A stretch of DNA of 64,000 bases from Cupriavidus sp. U2 (GTDB lineage: Bacteria; Pseudomonadota; Gammaproteobacteria; Burkholderiales; Burkholderiaceae), in contig NZ_RCOG02000027.1 of NCBI RefSeq assembly GCF_009663685.2, positions 488,348 through 552,347 on the forward strand, given 5' to 3'. This document shows, one piece after another, positions 1-9,126 of this stretch (the stretch's first letter is position 1; the number at the start of each line of letters is the position of its first letter). The translations under genes and the position numbers were made by a program. The notes under the pieces are model-generated. The model was not told where the DNA came from. It was given only the letters and a program-made list of their open reading frames with translations, and made no database searches.

Positions 1-237
1 GATGTTGAAGGCGATCCGGGGCCGCCTCCGATAATTCACGGTCGCCCCGGCCACGCGGCGCTTCCATGTAAGGCCTACAATCGACCGGCAAATATGGGGG
101 CCGGCGCCACGCCGGCCCGGCGGGCTGCCTGCCCGGTCGCCTCTGCGAATCCCGTGCCAAGACGGCTGGCAGAGCCCCCGGGTGCTTTGGCAGGAATCTT
201 GCGGCGCGCCGTGCATGTGAACGCACCGCCCGCCGCC

Positions 238-1290
238 ATGGTCCCCGACGACACGCTCGGATCGCTGATCGCCCGTTATGACACGCCAGACGGCATGCCG
301 CCGCCCGGCCACGGACAGACGCTTGCCCGCTGGCGATGCTTTTCGGACGTTGCCGCCACGCACGGCGCCGTCGCCATCAAGCTGTTCGAGGCACATGCCG
401 ATGCGCTGGCCATTCTGCTGGAGGTCGCGCAAGCGCGCCCCCCACGCGATACGCGCTGGGCGGTGTGGGCCGCCGAGCCCCCCGATGCCCGCGTGCACGC
501 GCGGGCCGCCATGGACACCGACATCCGCCCGCTGGCGGCGCGTACCGGCCTGGCTGGTGGCAGGCCGCTCCGGCTCGATGGCCGCAAGGCATGGTGCTCC
601 GGCGCGCAAGCCGTATCGCATGCACTGGTCACCTGCCACGACGGCAACGGCGGTGCGCTGATGGCGGCCATCGACCTGCACGGCGCCGGGGTGCGCATCA
701 CCAGCGAAGGCTGGCATGCCGTGGGCATGCGCGACACAGGCAGTGGCGACGTCATGCTGGATAACTGCCCCGCGCTGCAAATCGGCCCGGCAGGCGCCTA
801 TCTGGACCGCCCCGGCTTCTGGCATGGCGGCGCGGGCATTGCCGCCTGCTGGTACGGCGCCGTGCTGCCGTTCGAGCAGGCCGTGCGGCGCGCGGTATGC
901 CGCCATGGCGACCCCCATGCTGCCGCCCACCTGGGCGCCATCGACAGCGACCTGCGTGCGACAGCCGCGTTGCTGCGCGAAACCGCTGGCTGGATCGACG
1001 CACACCCCAAGGACGACGCCTACGTGCCGGCCATGCGTGTGCGCGCCACGGTCGAGGCCACCGTCCAGCGCGTGATGCAGCGCGCCGGCAACGTGCTGGG
1101 CGCAGGCCCACTGTGTCGCGACGCGCGGCTGGCCGCCCTGTTCGCGGACCTGCCCGTACTGCTGCGGCAAAGCCACGCGGAACGCGATCTGGCGTTGCTG
1201 GGAGACAGGCTGAGTCAGCGCACAGGCGGCGGCAAAGGCGGCGATGCCAGCGGCGCCACCGATGCCGGCGAGCGGGGCCACCGGCTATGA
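238..1290 (+). CDS. acyl-CoA dehydrogenase-like flavoprotein
   Basis: The product resembles the acyl-CoA dehydrogenase family: a helical N-terminal part, a central beta region with a GMRDTGSGDV stretch of the type that lines the FAD site, and a helical C-terminal half. The start is uncertain. In-frame starts exist at 94, 211, 217 and 238 with no clear ribosome site; 238 was chosen because the preceding residues look non-coding. That gives 350 residues, slightly short for the family. A TACAAT -10-like box lies at 76-81. The stop overlaps the next start (ATGA), so it is co-translated with a methyltransferase and a glycosyltransferase. A role in oxidising an acyl or sugar-linked group during glycan decoration is inferred from these neighbours only. 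Confidence 0.7.
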   Translation: MVPDDTLGSLIARYDTPDGMPPPGHGQTLARWRCFSDVAATHGAVAIKLFEAHADALAILLEVAQARPPRDTRWAVWAAEPPDARVHARAAMDTDIRPLAARTGLAGGRPLRLDGRKAWCSGAQAVSHALVTCHDGNGGALMAAIDLHGAGVRITSEGWHAVGMRDTGSGDVMLDNCPALQIGPAGAYLDRPGFWHGGAGIAACWYGAVLPFEQAVRRAVCRHGDPHAAAHLGAIDSDLRATAALLRETAGWIDAHPKDDAYVPAMRVRATVEATVQRVMQRAGNVLGAGPLCRDARLAALFADLPVLLRQSHAERDLALLGDRLSQRTGGGKGGDASGATDAGERGHRL

Positions 1291-1889
1291 CGCCCCCGGA
1301 CGCCACCACCGACTTCCATGCCATCTTCGAGCAGGACGACCCCTGGGGTCTGGCTTCGCTCTGGTACGAGGCGCGCAAGCGCGATCTGCTGATGGCTGCG
1401 CTGCCTGAGCCGCGCTATGCCCGGGCGCTGGAAGCGGGCTGCGCCACGGGCCTGCTGACCGAGCGGCTGGCCGCGCGCTGCGACGCGCTGCTTGCCATCG
1501 ACATGATGCCACGCGCCATCGAACGAACCCGTGCGCGCGTGGCAGGCCTGCCGCAGGTCGAGACGCGCGTGGCAGCCCTGCCCGGTGGGTGGCCGGCCGG
1601 CCGCTTCGACCTGATCGTGCTGAGCGAGCTTGGCTACTACTTCGATCGCGAGCCGTGGCTGCAGACGGTGGCGCACGCCGCCCAGGCACTCACGCCTGCC
1701 GGCACCATCGTGGCCTGCCACTGGCTGCGCCCGTTCGCGGAGCGCGTCCAATCCACCCGTCACGTGCACGCCGCGATTGCGCGCCGGCCGGGCCTGCATC
1801 GGCATGTTCGGCATATCGAGCCGGACTTCCTGCTTGATGTCTGGTCGCGCAACCCCGAGCCGCTGCGCAGCCGGGAGCCCATGCGATGA
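1287..1889 (+). CDS. NodS-like SAM-dependent methyltransferase
   Basis: This is a 200-residue class I methyltransferase. The SAM-binding motif I reads LEAGCATGLLTERLA near residues 46-60, followed by the acidic loop LLAIDMM and the post-motif LIVLSELGYYF. The layout matches the NodS group, which N-methylates a deacetylated glucosamine in rhizobial Nod factors. The ATG overlaps the upstream stop, and its own stop overlaps the next start at 1886. With a PIG-L deacetylase and a carbamoyltransferase in the same locus, a sugar N-methylation role is plausible. The substrate is unknown. Confidence 0.8.
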   Translation: MTPPDATTDFHAIFEQDDPWGLASLWYEARKRDLLMAALPEPRYARALEAGCATGLLTERLAARCDALLAIDMMPRAIERTRARVAGLPQVETRVAALPGGWPAGRFDLIVLSELGYYFDREPWLQTVAHAAQALTPAGTIVACHWLRPFAERVQSTRHVHAAIARRPGLHRHVRHIEPDFLLDVWSRNPEPLRSREPMR

Positions 1890-2572
1890 TCGGCGTCGTA
1901 GTGCCCGTCCACAACGAGGAAGCCAGTCTGGAGGCGTGCCTGCTCGCGCTGCGCGCCGCCGCGGTGCACCCTGGCCTTGAGGGCGAACCGGTGATGCTGG
2001 TCGTGGTACTGGACGACTGCAGCGACCGTTCGCTTGCCATCGCCAGCCGCCATGGGCCGGCCCACGTTACCTGCCTGACCATCGCCGCGCGCAATGTCGG
2101 CATCGCGCGCCACACCGGCGCCGAACTGCTGCTGGCGCTGGGCGCCCGCTGGCTGGCCTTCACCGATGCCGACAGCCGCGTGGCACCGGACTGGCTGGTG
2201 GCACAACTGGCGCTCGCCGCCGATGCCGTTTGCGGGCTGGTCGCCGTCGATGACTGGAGCGAGCATCCCCCGCATGTCCCCGTGCGGTTTTCCAAACGGT
2301 ACCAGCGCGCCGACGATCATCGCCATGTTCACGGCGCCAATCTGGGCGTCTGCTCGCGGGCCTACCGCCGTGCGGGCGGATTTCCGCCCCATGCCAGCAG
2401 CGAGGATGTCGCGCTGGTGCAGCGCCTGATCGCGCTGAACGCGCAGATCGCCTGGAGCGCGCTGCCGCGCGTGGTGACGAGCGCCCGGATCAAGGGCCGC
2501 GCACCGGGCGGATTCGCCCATCACCTGGCGATGCTGGCCGGCCTTTGCAACGACACCACCCCTAGCGCGTGA
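1886..2572 (+). CDS. glycosyltransferase family 2
   Basis: This 228-residue GT-A glycosyltransferase begins with the family 2 signature VVVPVHNEEASLEACL. It carries the DADSR metal/nucleotide-binding acidic motif near residue 95 and an ED (SSEDVAL) catalytic-base region near residue 170. No membrane segment is seen, so it probably acts at the cytoplasmic face. It is the last gene of the plus-strand trio. Its stop at 2570-2572 overlaps the 3' end of the convergent GT4 gene by 11 bases, leaving no room for a classical terminator between the two operons. Donor and acceptor sugars cannot be inferred. Confidence 0.85.
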   Translation: MIGVVVPVHNEEASLEACLLALRAAAVHPGLEGEPVMLVVVLDDCSDRSLAIASRHGPAHVTCLTIAARNVGIARHTGAELLLALGARWLAFTDADSRVAPDWLVAQLALAADAVCGLVAVDDWSEHPPHVPVRFSKRYQRADDHRHVHGANLGVCSRAYRRAGGFPPHASSEDVALVQRLIALNAQIAWSALPRVVTSARIKGRAPGGFAHHLAMLAGLCNDTTPSA

Positions 2573-3509
2573 CGTCGCGAAGGGCGGCCTGCCAGTCGGC
2601 CACAAAGCGTTCGATGCCAAAACGCTCGCGCGCCGTCCGGGCGGCCGCCTCGCCCCAGCGCGCCGCCATCCCGGGGTCTTCCAGCAATGCGCGCATGACA
2701 TCGACCAGCCCTTCGACGCGCGTATCGACATGGCCGTTGACGCCGTTGCGGATCACCGTCGCCAGTTCGGTCGTGGCCAGGCCGACCACGGGCATGCCGA
2801 TGGTCATGGCTTCCACCAACGCGAGCCCCAGGCTCGTATAGCGGATCGGGTGAAAGAAGAAGCGATAGCGCGCCATGAAGCCGGCAAGCTCGGTGTTGGC
2901 AACTTCGCCGATGCCGCCCGCCGCCTGTGCGTCCATCCCCACCAGGTCCACCGGCACGCGCCGGCTGACGTCGGCAAAGATATCCGCGCCCAGCCGCCGG
3001 CCGCGCCTGGCCAGGTGATTGACCACGCTGATGCCGCGCGCGCGATGGCCGGTGTAGCGTACCGCGGGATCGACCACCACGCCGTGGTCGATGACACGCG
3101 TCGGCGTGATACCACTGTCCCACATCAGCGCATTGAACGGCGTGACATGCACCAGCAGCATCTTCGGGTCCTGCACCGGGTGCCGCGTGTTGGTGGGATG
3201 CGCCTGCGGCGGGTCGTGCTCGAGATAGATGGCCGGCAGCCCACGCTGGGTGGCGGTCAGCAGGGTTTCCCTGTCGTGGGCGTAGTGGTCGCTGTGCTGG
3301 TAGAGCACGCAGTCGAACGCCGTGCGTGGCACCGCGTCATACGGCACTTCGCTCACGTTCCCGCCCCATGGCAGCTGACCGCCCACGCCAGCGTAGCCGG
3401 GTGGGTAGCCGGGCCGGGTCACCAGCAGGAAGTCGTGCGGCACCTGCGACAGGTAGTACAGGTAGTTGCCATGGACGTGCCACGTCAGGATGCGCAATCG
3501 CCTAGACAT
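2562..3509 (-). CDS. glycosyltransferase (GT4/GT1-type)
   Basis: This 315-residue GT-B glycosyltransferase starts with MSRRLRILTWHVHG. The C-terminal half has the nucleotide-sugar binding pattern SLGLALVEAMTIGMPVVGL, containing the EA(x)4GxPVV element typical of family 4. The ATG at 3507-3509 overlaps the end of the upstream GT9 gene by 8 bases, which supports this start over longer in-frame ones. It is the last gene of the minus-strand glycan operon (9866 to 2562). It probably adds one sugar in assembling the product; specificity is unknown. Confidence 0.8.
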   Translation of the reverse strand: MSRRLRILTWHVHGNYLYYLSQVPHDFLLVTRPGYPPGYAGVGGQLPWGGNVSEVPYDAVPRTAFDCVLYQHSDHYAHDRETLLTATQRGLPAIYLEHDPPQAHPTNTRHPVQDPKMLLVHVTPFNALMWDSGITPTRVIDHGVVVDPAVRYTGHRARGISVVNHLARRGRRLGADIFADVSRRVPVDLVGMDAQAAGGIGEVANTELAGFMARYRFFFHPIRYTSLGLALVEAMTIGMPVVGLATTELATVIRNGVNGHVDTRVEGLVDVMRALLEDPGMAARWGEAAARTARERFGIERFVADWQAALRDVTR

Positions 3510-4557
3510 ATACGGTCTCCCGATCCGCGAGGCGCCGTGCCGCGGCGGCCACGCTGTCCACGTCGATGTGCAACGCACATTCATGCCCATACGGGCACGC
3601 CTGCCAGGCGCAGGGGCGGCATGGCGGATAGTCGGCCAGCACGTGGTGCAGCGTGCGGTCCAGCGGCGCCCATCGCTCGCTGTCACTGCCGCACGACACC
3701 ACCACGCTGGGCGTGTCCATGGCCGCGGCGATATGCGATGCCCCGGTGTCATTGCAGACCAGCAACCTGGCGTGGGCGATCAACGCTGCCATCGCGCCCA
3801 ACGACGTCTGGCCGCACAGGTTCACCACCGGCACCCCGGTCAAGGTGCAAAGCCGGGCAGCCAGTGCGCGCTCGTCGGGCGCACCCGTTACCACGATCCG
3901 CCATGGATTGCCCAGGCGTTGCGCCACCTCGGCAAAGCGTTCCACCGGCCAGCGCCGCGACAGCATGCGCGCGCCGGGGTGAATGCAGACATAGCCGCCC
4001 GGCTCCAGCCCATGGGCATCGGCCAGCTTGCGCCAGTCGCGCAGGTCGTCCGCGTGGAGCGGAAAGGAAAGATGCGTGTCCACGTGCGGATAGCCCAGTG
4101 CATGCATCAGGCCGAGCAGTCGTTCGATCTCGTTGCCGTCAGGCCAGGCGATCCAGAACTCGCCCGGCGCGGCGGGCCGTGCGCCGTCGGAGCCTTCGCA
4201 AAACCCGGCCACGCGTCGCGCGCCAAGCTGGCGGACCAGCGGATTGGTGATCGCCCCGCTTCCATGCAGCTGAATGGCGAGATCGAATCGCCGGCGCCGC
4301 GCGTCGGCGAGGAAGCGATCCAGCGCCTGCGCATCGGCGCCCTGCTCGGGCATGCCTGGCGCGCCCGGGAAGGCCATGAAGTCGTCGATCAGTGCGCAGT
4401 ATCGCGCGGCGAAATCGCGTGCCCACGGCAAGCCGACAAGCGTGATGTGCGCGTCGGGCTCCGCCGCGCGCAATGCCCTGAGCGCGGGCACGGCGCAGAG
4501 CATGTCGCCCAGTTGCAGCGCGCGAAAGACGGCGACCTTGCGCGTGTCGGCCGGCAT
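3502..4557 (-). CDS. glycosyltransferase family 9 (heptosyltransferase-like)
   Basis: This is a 352-residue family 9 enzyme. It has the N-terminal RALQLGDMLCAVPALRAL motif and the C-terminal donor-binding stretch around NDTGASHIAAAMDTPSVV, matching the heptosyltransferase signature (D/N-x-G-x-x-H-x-A-x-A-x-x-x-P). A Cys-rich tail (CRPCAWQACPYGHEC) follows. The start at 4557 overlaps the preceding stop by one base (TGATG). GT9 enzymes transfer ADP-heptose to lipid A core or related acceptors. A second GT9 and a GmhB-like phosphatase lie in the same operon, so a heptose-containing product is plausible. Confidence 0.85.
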   Translation of the reverse strand: MPADTRKVAVFRALQLGDMLCAVPALRALRAAEPDAHITLVGLPWARDFAARYCALIDDFMAFPGAPGMPEQGADAQALDRFLADARRRRFDLAIQLHGSGAITNPLVRQLGARRVAGFCEGSDGARPAAPGEFWIAWPDGNEIERLLGLMHALGYPHVDTHLSFPLHADDLRDWRKLADAHGLEPGGYVCIHPGARMLSRRWPVERFAEVAQRLGNPWRIVVTGAPDERALAARLCTLTGVPVVNLCGQTSLGAMAALIAHARLLVCNDTGASHIAAAMDTPSVVVSCGSDSERWAPLDRTLHHVLADYPPCRPCAWQACPYGHECALHIDVDSVAAAARRLADRETVYV

Positions 4558-5543
4558 CACAGGAAACCCGTACGGAATGCCAGCGCCCCGCGCAGGCGCC
4601 AATAGAGCGACAGTGGCGGGATGACGATCGACGTCACCACCATCTCGCAGACATGGCGCGGCCGCCACGACGCACCGCGCAGCCGGCGCGCACAGAATGC
4701 CGCCGTCAGCAACACCCAGCCGGCTGCCGCGACCGCTGCCACCTGCGCGGCGCCGGCAAGCGCGCCGGCCAGCGCCACACCGGCACACGCCACGATCACG
4801 TAGTAGTCCCAGGGCGGCACACGCCGGATACGCTGGCGATACAGCCGCGGATGCTTCTTGTACAGCAGGGCATCAAAGAAGACCTTGGCCTGTGCCCGCG
4901 CGCTGGCACCCCATTCGGCGGGACGCACGGGATGCTCGACCACCGCATCGGTCGCGCGGCCCACCGGGCCGACCTGTCCTTCCAGACGGAACTGCAGGTC
5001 GGAGTCTTCCCGCCATGCGCGCGTGAAGCGTTCGTCAAAGCCACCGACCCGTTCGAATGCCGTGCGTCGCACAAAACAATTGGCGGTAACGAATTCCGCG
5101 CTGGCCAGCCCGGCCGTATCGCGCTCGTGGTCGGTTGGCCGTGCCGGCGTGGGCACCACGACCCGGCCCGCCGCCGCGCACCATCCGGGCGTGCCGGCCA
5201 GGGCCAGATAGCCGTTGCAGACCCAGTCCGGGGACGGGATCGTATCGTCGTCGGTGAAGGCCAGGATCTCCCCCCGCGCCAGACGCGCGCCAGCATTGCG
5301 GGCCCCGGCCGGCCCCTGCGTGGCCGGCACCGCCGTGTAACGGAACGTCACGGCACGATACCGGGCCGCCAGCGCCGCCACCAATGCCGCGATGGCCGGC
5401 TCGCAACCATCATCGGCCACGATGATCTCGAACGCGCGCGTATCCATCTGCTGATGGCACAGCGCCAGCAGACAGCGTTTGAGCAGCGCCTCGCGCCGAT
5501 AGGTGGCAATGACAACCGAGACCAGCGGTTCAGACGCTTGCAT
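4557..5543 (-). CDS. glycosyltransferase family 2, C-terminal membrane segments
   Basis: This 328-residue protein opens with VSVVIATYRREALLKRCLLA, typical of family 2. It has the acidic DDDTIPSPDW metal-binding motif and a WREDSDLQFRL catalytic region near residue 180. Hydrophobic stretches at about 250-290 and again near 305 suggest membrane anchoring of the C-terminus, unlike the other GT2 proteins here. The first 14 bases overlap the end of the carbamoyltransferase gene, so the two are co-translated. The membrane attachment suggests it works on a lipid-linked acceptor; this is inference. Confidence 0.82.
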   Translation of the reverse strand: MQASEPLVSVVIATYRREALLKRCLLALCHQQMDTRAFEIIVADDGCEPAIAALVAALAARYRAVTFRYTAVPATQGPAGARNAGARLARGEILAFTDDDTIPSPDWVCNGYLALAGTPGWCAAAGRVVVPTPARPTDHERDTAGLASAEFVTANCFVRRTAFERVGGFDERFTRAWREDSDLQFRLEGQVGPVGRATDAVVEHPVRPAEWGASARAQAKVFFDALLYKKHPRLYRQRIRRVPPWDYYVIVACAGVALAGALAGAAQVAAVAAAGWVLLTAAFCARRLRGASWRPRHVCEMVVTSIVIPPLSLYWRLRGALAFRTGFL

Positions 5544-7317
5544 CGGCGGTCTCCTTGTGGCCGGCCTTCATCGCCGGCGCGGCGCCTGGCTTCTCCACCA
5601 GGAACGAACCGATCACCAGCGCGTCCAGCGGAGACGTCCAGAAGCACTCCACGGCATCGCGCGGCGTGCAGACAATCGGCTCGCCACGCGTGTTGAACGA
5701 CGTGTTGACCAGCACCGGCACGCCGGTCAGCCGCTCGAAGGCCGCCAGCACATCGTAGTAGATGGCGTTCTGGTCGCGACGGATCGTCTGCACCCGTGCC
5801 GTGCCGTCCACGTGCGTCACCGCCGGAATGCGCTTCGCCTGCTCGGGAATCACGTCATAGACGAACAGCATGAACGGGGCGGCACCGTCGCCAGGCTTCT
5901 TCGCGCGGAACCATTCACCCAGACGCTCCTGCATCACGACCGGCGCCACCGGCCGGAAGTCCTCCCGATCCTTGATGTCGTTAAGCCGCTGCTGCATGCC
6001 CGGATCGATCGGCGACGCCAGAATCGAACGCGCTCCGAGCGCACGCGGGCCGAATTCCATGCGTCCCTGGAACCAGCCGATGATGCGGTTCTGCGCCAGC
6101 AGCTCTGCGGCGCGTCCCGCCACGTCATCGAGCCGGCGATAGGGCAGCTTGGCCCAGTCCAGGAACGCCGCGATCTCGTCGTCGCCGAACGCCGGCCCCA
6201 GGTAGGCGTGCTCCATCGTCCAGTGCCGCGATGGCCGCCCGCGTTCCGTGAAGTCCACCCACAAGGCCGCCCCCAGCGCCGTGCCGGCGTCGCCGGCGGC
6301 CGGCTGCACCCATACCGCGTCGAACGGCGCCTGGTCGCGCACCCGCGCATTCATCACGCAGTTGAGCGCGACACCGCCGGCCATCGCCAGATTGGCTTCG
6401 CCGGTGGTTTCCGCGAGCCAGGCCGCCATGCCGACCACGGTCTCTTCGAGCACCTGCTGCAGGGAGCGCGCGATATCGAAGTGCCGCGCGTCGAAGGTAT
6501 CGCCGCGCAGGCGCGCGGGGCCCAGCACCGTTTCGAGATCGACATCGGCCACGCGGTAGCCGCCTTCGCCATCGCTGGTCACCATCCGGCGGAACACATC
6601 GAGATGGGTTGGCTTGCCGAACGACGCCAGCGCCATGACCTTGTACTCGTCCGACGAATGCAGGAAGCCCAGATGACGGGTGACCTTCTCGTACAGCAGC
6701 CCCAGCGAATCGGGCAGGTCGATCTGCTTGATCCGCCGGTACTCGCGCCCATCGAACATGCCGTAGCTGGTGGTGGCCGATTCGCCGCGGCCGTCCATCG
6801 TCAGTACGGCGCATCGCTCGAACGGCGCCGCCAGGAACGCGCTGGCCTCATGCGCCATATGGTGCTCGATGAAATGCCAGCGAAACGGCCCGTCGTGACT
6901 GATCTCGCGGAAGCGGGCCGACAGGTGATGCGGGGCGCCCGAAGCCAGCTGCCGCGGCGCATTGACCACGTACGACAGGAACAGCGGGTCCCATGGCGAT
7001 GTGCGAGCATCGGGCTGCCGGTCGCGCGACGGCTCCAGCGGCAGCACCACCGATTCCTGGCCATGCAGCGCGCCAAGCAGCAGCGCCGGATCATAGGAAT
7101 ACGCCACATGGTCGACGTCCGCCAGCGTGATACCGGCTTCGCGCAGGCAGTATTCGATGGCATGCCACGGCAGTTCCCACGCGCTGAACGGCACCGGCCG
7201 CTTGCCGTGCTTGATATGCGTAAAGCGTTCGTCTTCCGCGGCCGCCACCACCACCCCGTCATGCACCAGACAAGCGGCGGAGTCGTGATAGGCGGCGTTA
7301 ATGCCGAGCGTGTACAT
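5530..7317 (-). CDS. carbamoyltransferase (NodU/CmcH family)
   Basis: This 595-residue protein is full length for the NodU/CmcH family, which moves a carbamoyl group from carbamoyl phosphate to a sugar or antibiotic hydroxyl through an adenylate intermediate. Visible motifs are the ASKHA-like N-terminus LGINAAYHDSAACLV, HMAHEASAF near residue 150, AMAGGVALNCVMN, and FGPRALGARSIL in the C-terminal domain. Two ATGs are close together at 7323 and 7317. A strong AAGGAGG lies six bases before 7317 but abuts 7323, so 7317 is chosen. NodU decorates Nod factors. Here it sits among GT9, GT2 and HAD genes with overlapping ends, so an O-carbamoylated saccharide is the likely product. Confidence 0.9.
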   Translation of the reverse strand: MYTLGINAAYHDSAACLVHDGVVVAAAEDERFTHIKHGKRPVPFSAWELPWHAIEYCLREAGITLADVDHVAYSYDPALLLGALHGQESVVLPLEPSRDRQPDARTSPWDPLFLSYVVNAPRQLASGAPHHLSARFREISHDGPFRWHFIEHHMAHEASAFLAAPFERCAVLTMDGRGESATTSYGMFDGREYRRIKQIDLPDSLGLLYEKVTRHLGFLHSSDEYKVMALASFGKPTHLDVFRRMVTSDGEGGYRVADVDLETVLGPARLRGDTFDARHFDIARSLQQVLEETVVGMAAWLAETTGEANLAMAGGVALNCVMNARVRDQAPFDAVWVQPAAGDAGTALGAALWVDFTERGRPSRHWTMEHAYLGPAFGDDEIAAFLDWAKLPYRRLDDVAGRAAELLAQNRIIGWFQGRMEFGPRALGARSILASPIDPGMQQRLNDIKDREDFRPVAPVVMQERLGEWFRAKKPGDGAAPFMLFVYDVIPEQAKRIPAVTHVDGTARVQTIRRDQNAIYYDVLAAFERLTGVPVLVNTSFNTRGEPIVCTPRDAVECFWTSPLDALVIGSFLVEKPGAAPAMKAGHKETADASV

Positions 7318-8518
7318 GGACATCCTCCTTGGCGATGGCTTGCACGGGCATGTCCTGCCCGATGGAAACGTGCTGCGGCATCGGCGCGTGCCGGGCGTGG
7401 CAAGCCCACGGCATCGTCGTCCGTGCGCCGGCCTCGCCGCCGAGCAGCGCCATGGACGCCTCCACCACCTGCAGCACCGACACTTCGCGCAAGCAGCGAT
7501 GATGGCCTTGCGGGCACGCACTCTTGTAGCAATAGCGGCACGGCACGTCCTGGAACAGCACACGGTGCGGCACCATCCATGGCGTGTGCTGCGGATTGGT
7601 CAGCGCGTACAGATCCACGACCGGCGTACCGAGCGCGGCCGCCATATGCACCGGGCCGCTGTTGTTCGACACCAGCAGATCGCTCGCCGACAGCAGTGCA
7701 CCCATTTCGCCGATGGACAACCGGTCGGCCATCGGCACCACCGACGGATGGCCTGCCAGCTTGCAGACTTCCTCCACCAGGCAGCTTTCGCCACCATTGC
7801 CCGTGACGACGACAAGCGCGCCGACACCGACGGCCAGTTCCCGCGCCACATCGGCGAAGCGTTCCGCGGGCCAGCGCCGGGATGCGGCCGTGGCACCGGG
7901 ATGCACTACCACGCGCACGGCGGCGCGATGCATGCCAGCCAGGTCTGTCAGCAGACCGTCCGCCATCGCGCGGTCCGCATCGGTCAGCGCAAAGCGCAGG
8001 CGCGGGTCGCCAGTGACGGCGCCTACGTGCGCCACAAGATCCAGCTGGCGCTGCGCTTCATGCCTTGGCGGCGCATCGCTCTTCGTGTCGGGCTCGGTGT
8101 CGGGCACCCAGTCGGTCAGCAAGGCATAAGGGTTCTCGAGGCAATGGGCCAGCCGCAGCGGAATGCCCGCCATGCCGCAGAGCATGGCCGCTGGCAGCGC
8201 GCTCTGGCTGTAAACGGTGAAGATCACCGCCGCGTCGAAAGACTGCGCCCCCAGCTGCGCGACCCCGTCGCCGATGGCGGCAGCCATGCCGCCGGCATCG
8301 TGCGCATGCCGGACCCACGGCGCATCCCATGCAATCACGTCGTCGATCATCGGAAGATGCGGCGCCAGCATGGCCGACGCGCGCGACGTCAGCAGCGTCA
8401 GGCTGCGCCCCGGTACGCTTTCCGCAAGCGCCTGCATCGCCGGCGTGGTCATCAGCACATCGCCCATGTTGTCCAGCCGGACGCACAGCACGCGCCGCGC
8501 TTGCTGCCATGTCAGCAT
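7298..8518 (-). CDS. glycosyltransferase family 9 (second heptosyltransferase-like)
   Basis: This 406-residue GT9 protein has the N-terminal VLCVRLDNMGDVLMTTPAM motif and the donor-site stretch SNNSGPVHMAAALGTPVV. A Cys/His-rich segment (CRYCYKSACPQGHHRC) follows, comparable to the tail of the other GT9 in this operon. About 50 residues after it look unstructured. The start overlaps the HAD gene end by 7 bases, and the stop overlaps the carbamoyltransferase start by 20 bases. Two GT9 enzymes in one operon suggest two successive sugar additions. The exact sugars cannot be read from sequence. Confidence 0.85.
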   Translation of the reverse strand: MLTWQQARRVLCVRLDNMGDVLMTTPAMQALAESVPGRSLTLLTSRASAMLAPHLPMIDDVIAWDAPWVRHAHDAGGMAAAIGDGVAQLGAQSFDAAVIFTVYSQSALPAAMLCGMAGIPLRLAHCLENPYALLTDWVPDTEPDTKSDAPPRHEAQRQLDLVAHVGAVTGDPRLRFALTDADRAMADGLLTDLAGMHRAAVRVVVHPGATAASRRWPAERFADVARELAVGVGALVVVTGNGGESCLVEEVCKLAGHPSVVPMADRLSIGEMGALLSASDLLVSNNSGPVHMAAALGTPVVDLYALTNPQHTPWMVPHRVLFQDVPCRYCYKSACPQGHHRCLREVSVLQVVEASMALLGGEAGARTTMPWACHARHAPMPQHVSIGQDMPVQAIAKEDVHVHARH

Positions 8519-9126
8519 GGCCGCTCCGTCATCATCGGGGGCGATGGTGAAATCGGCAGGCCGGCCGCAATGACCTGGGCCGCGCGGTCGAGCGTCGGGA
8601 CGATAAAGTCCGGCGTACGCAGGGCACCGCCAATCCATTCGGTTTCGTTGCCGCAATCGACAAGCACCGTGCCGCAGCCGGCACGGCGTCCAGCTTCCAC
8701 GTCGTCGAGGATGTCGCCCACCATCCATGATTTGCCCGGATCGCAGCCCAGCGCCGTGCAGGCCTGCCGCAGCAGGCCGGGCGCGGGCTTGCGGCACAGG
8801 CAATGCACGGCGTAGGGCCTGACCTGGCCGTCCGGATGATGCGGGCAATAGAAGAAGCCCGAGAGCCTGGCGCCATGCAGGGCAAACAGATCGCTCAGGC
8901 GCTGGCGGACGGCGTCGAGCGCTTCCTCGTCGAAGCGGCCCAGCGCGATGCCCGGCTGGTTGCTGACCACGGCAAGCGGCAACCCCAGCCGCGAGAGCCG
9001 GCGCAGCGCGTCGCCAACCGTATCGGCCAGGCGAATTTTCGCGGGGTCCACGTTGTAGGGCACGTTCTCGAGCAGCGTGCCGTCCTTGTCCAGCAGCACC
9101 GCGCCGCCACGCTCGACTATGGCCAT
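8512..9126 (-). CDS. HAD-IIIA phosphatase (GmhB/HisB-N-like)
   Basis: This 204-residue HAD phosphatase shows motif I as LLDKDGTLLENVPYN (nucleophile Asp, acid Asp), motif II as VVSNQPGI, and motif IV as MVGDILDDVEAG. A Cys/His zinc-loop pattern, CPHHPDG...CLCRKP, is characteristic of D,D-heptose-1,7-bisphosphate phosphatases and the N-terminal domain of HisB. GmhB removes the C7 phosphate during ADP-heptose synthesis. Its position between an SDR and a GT9 suggests it supplies or modifies a heptose precursor. The kinase and isomerase partners are not in this window. Confidence 0.85.
   Translation of the reverse strand: MAIVERGGAVLLDKDGTLLENVPYNVDPAKIRLADTVGDALRRLSRLGLPLAVVSNQPGIALGRFDEEALDAVRQRLSDLFALHGARLSGFFYCPHHPDGQVRPYAVHCLCRKPAPGLLRQACTALGCDPGKSWMVGDILDDVEAGRRAGCGTVLVDCGNETEWIGGALRTPDFIVPTLDRAAQVIAAGLPISPSPPMMTERPC

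Noticed and set aside
5503..7806. 767-codon open frame antisense to the carbamoyltransferase
   Set aside because: No domain is visible; the carbamoyltransferase has all family motifs and a strong ribosome site.
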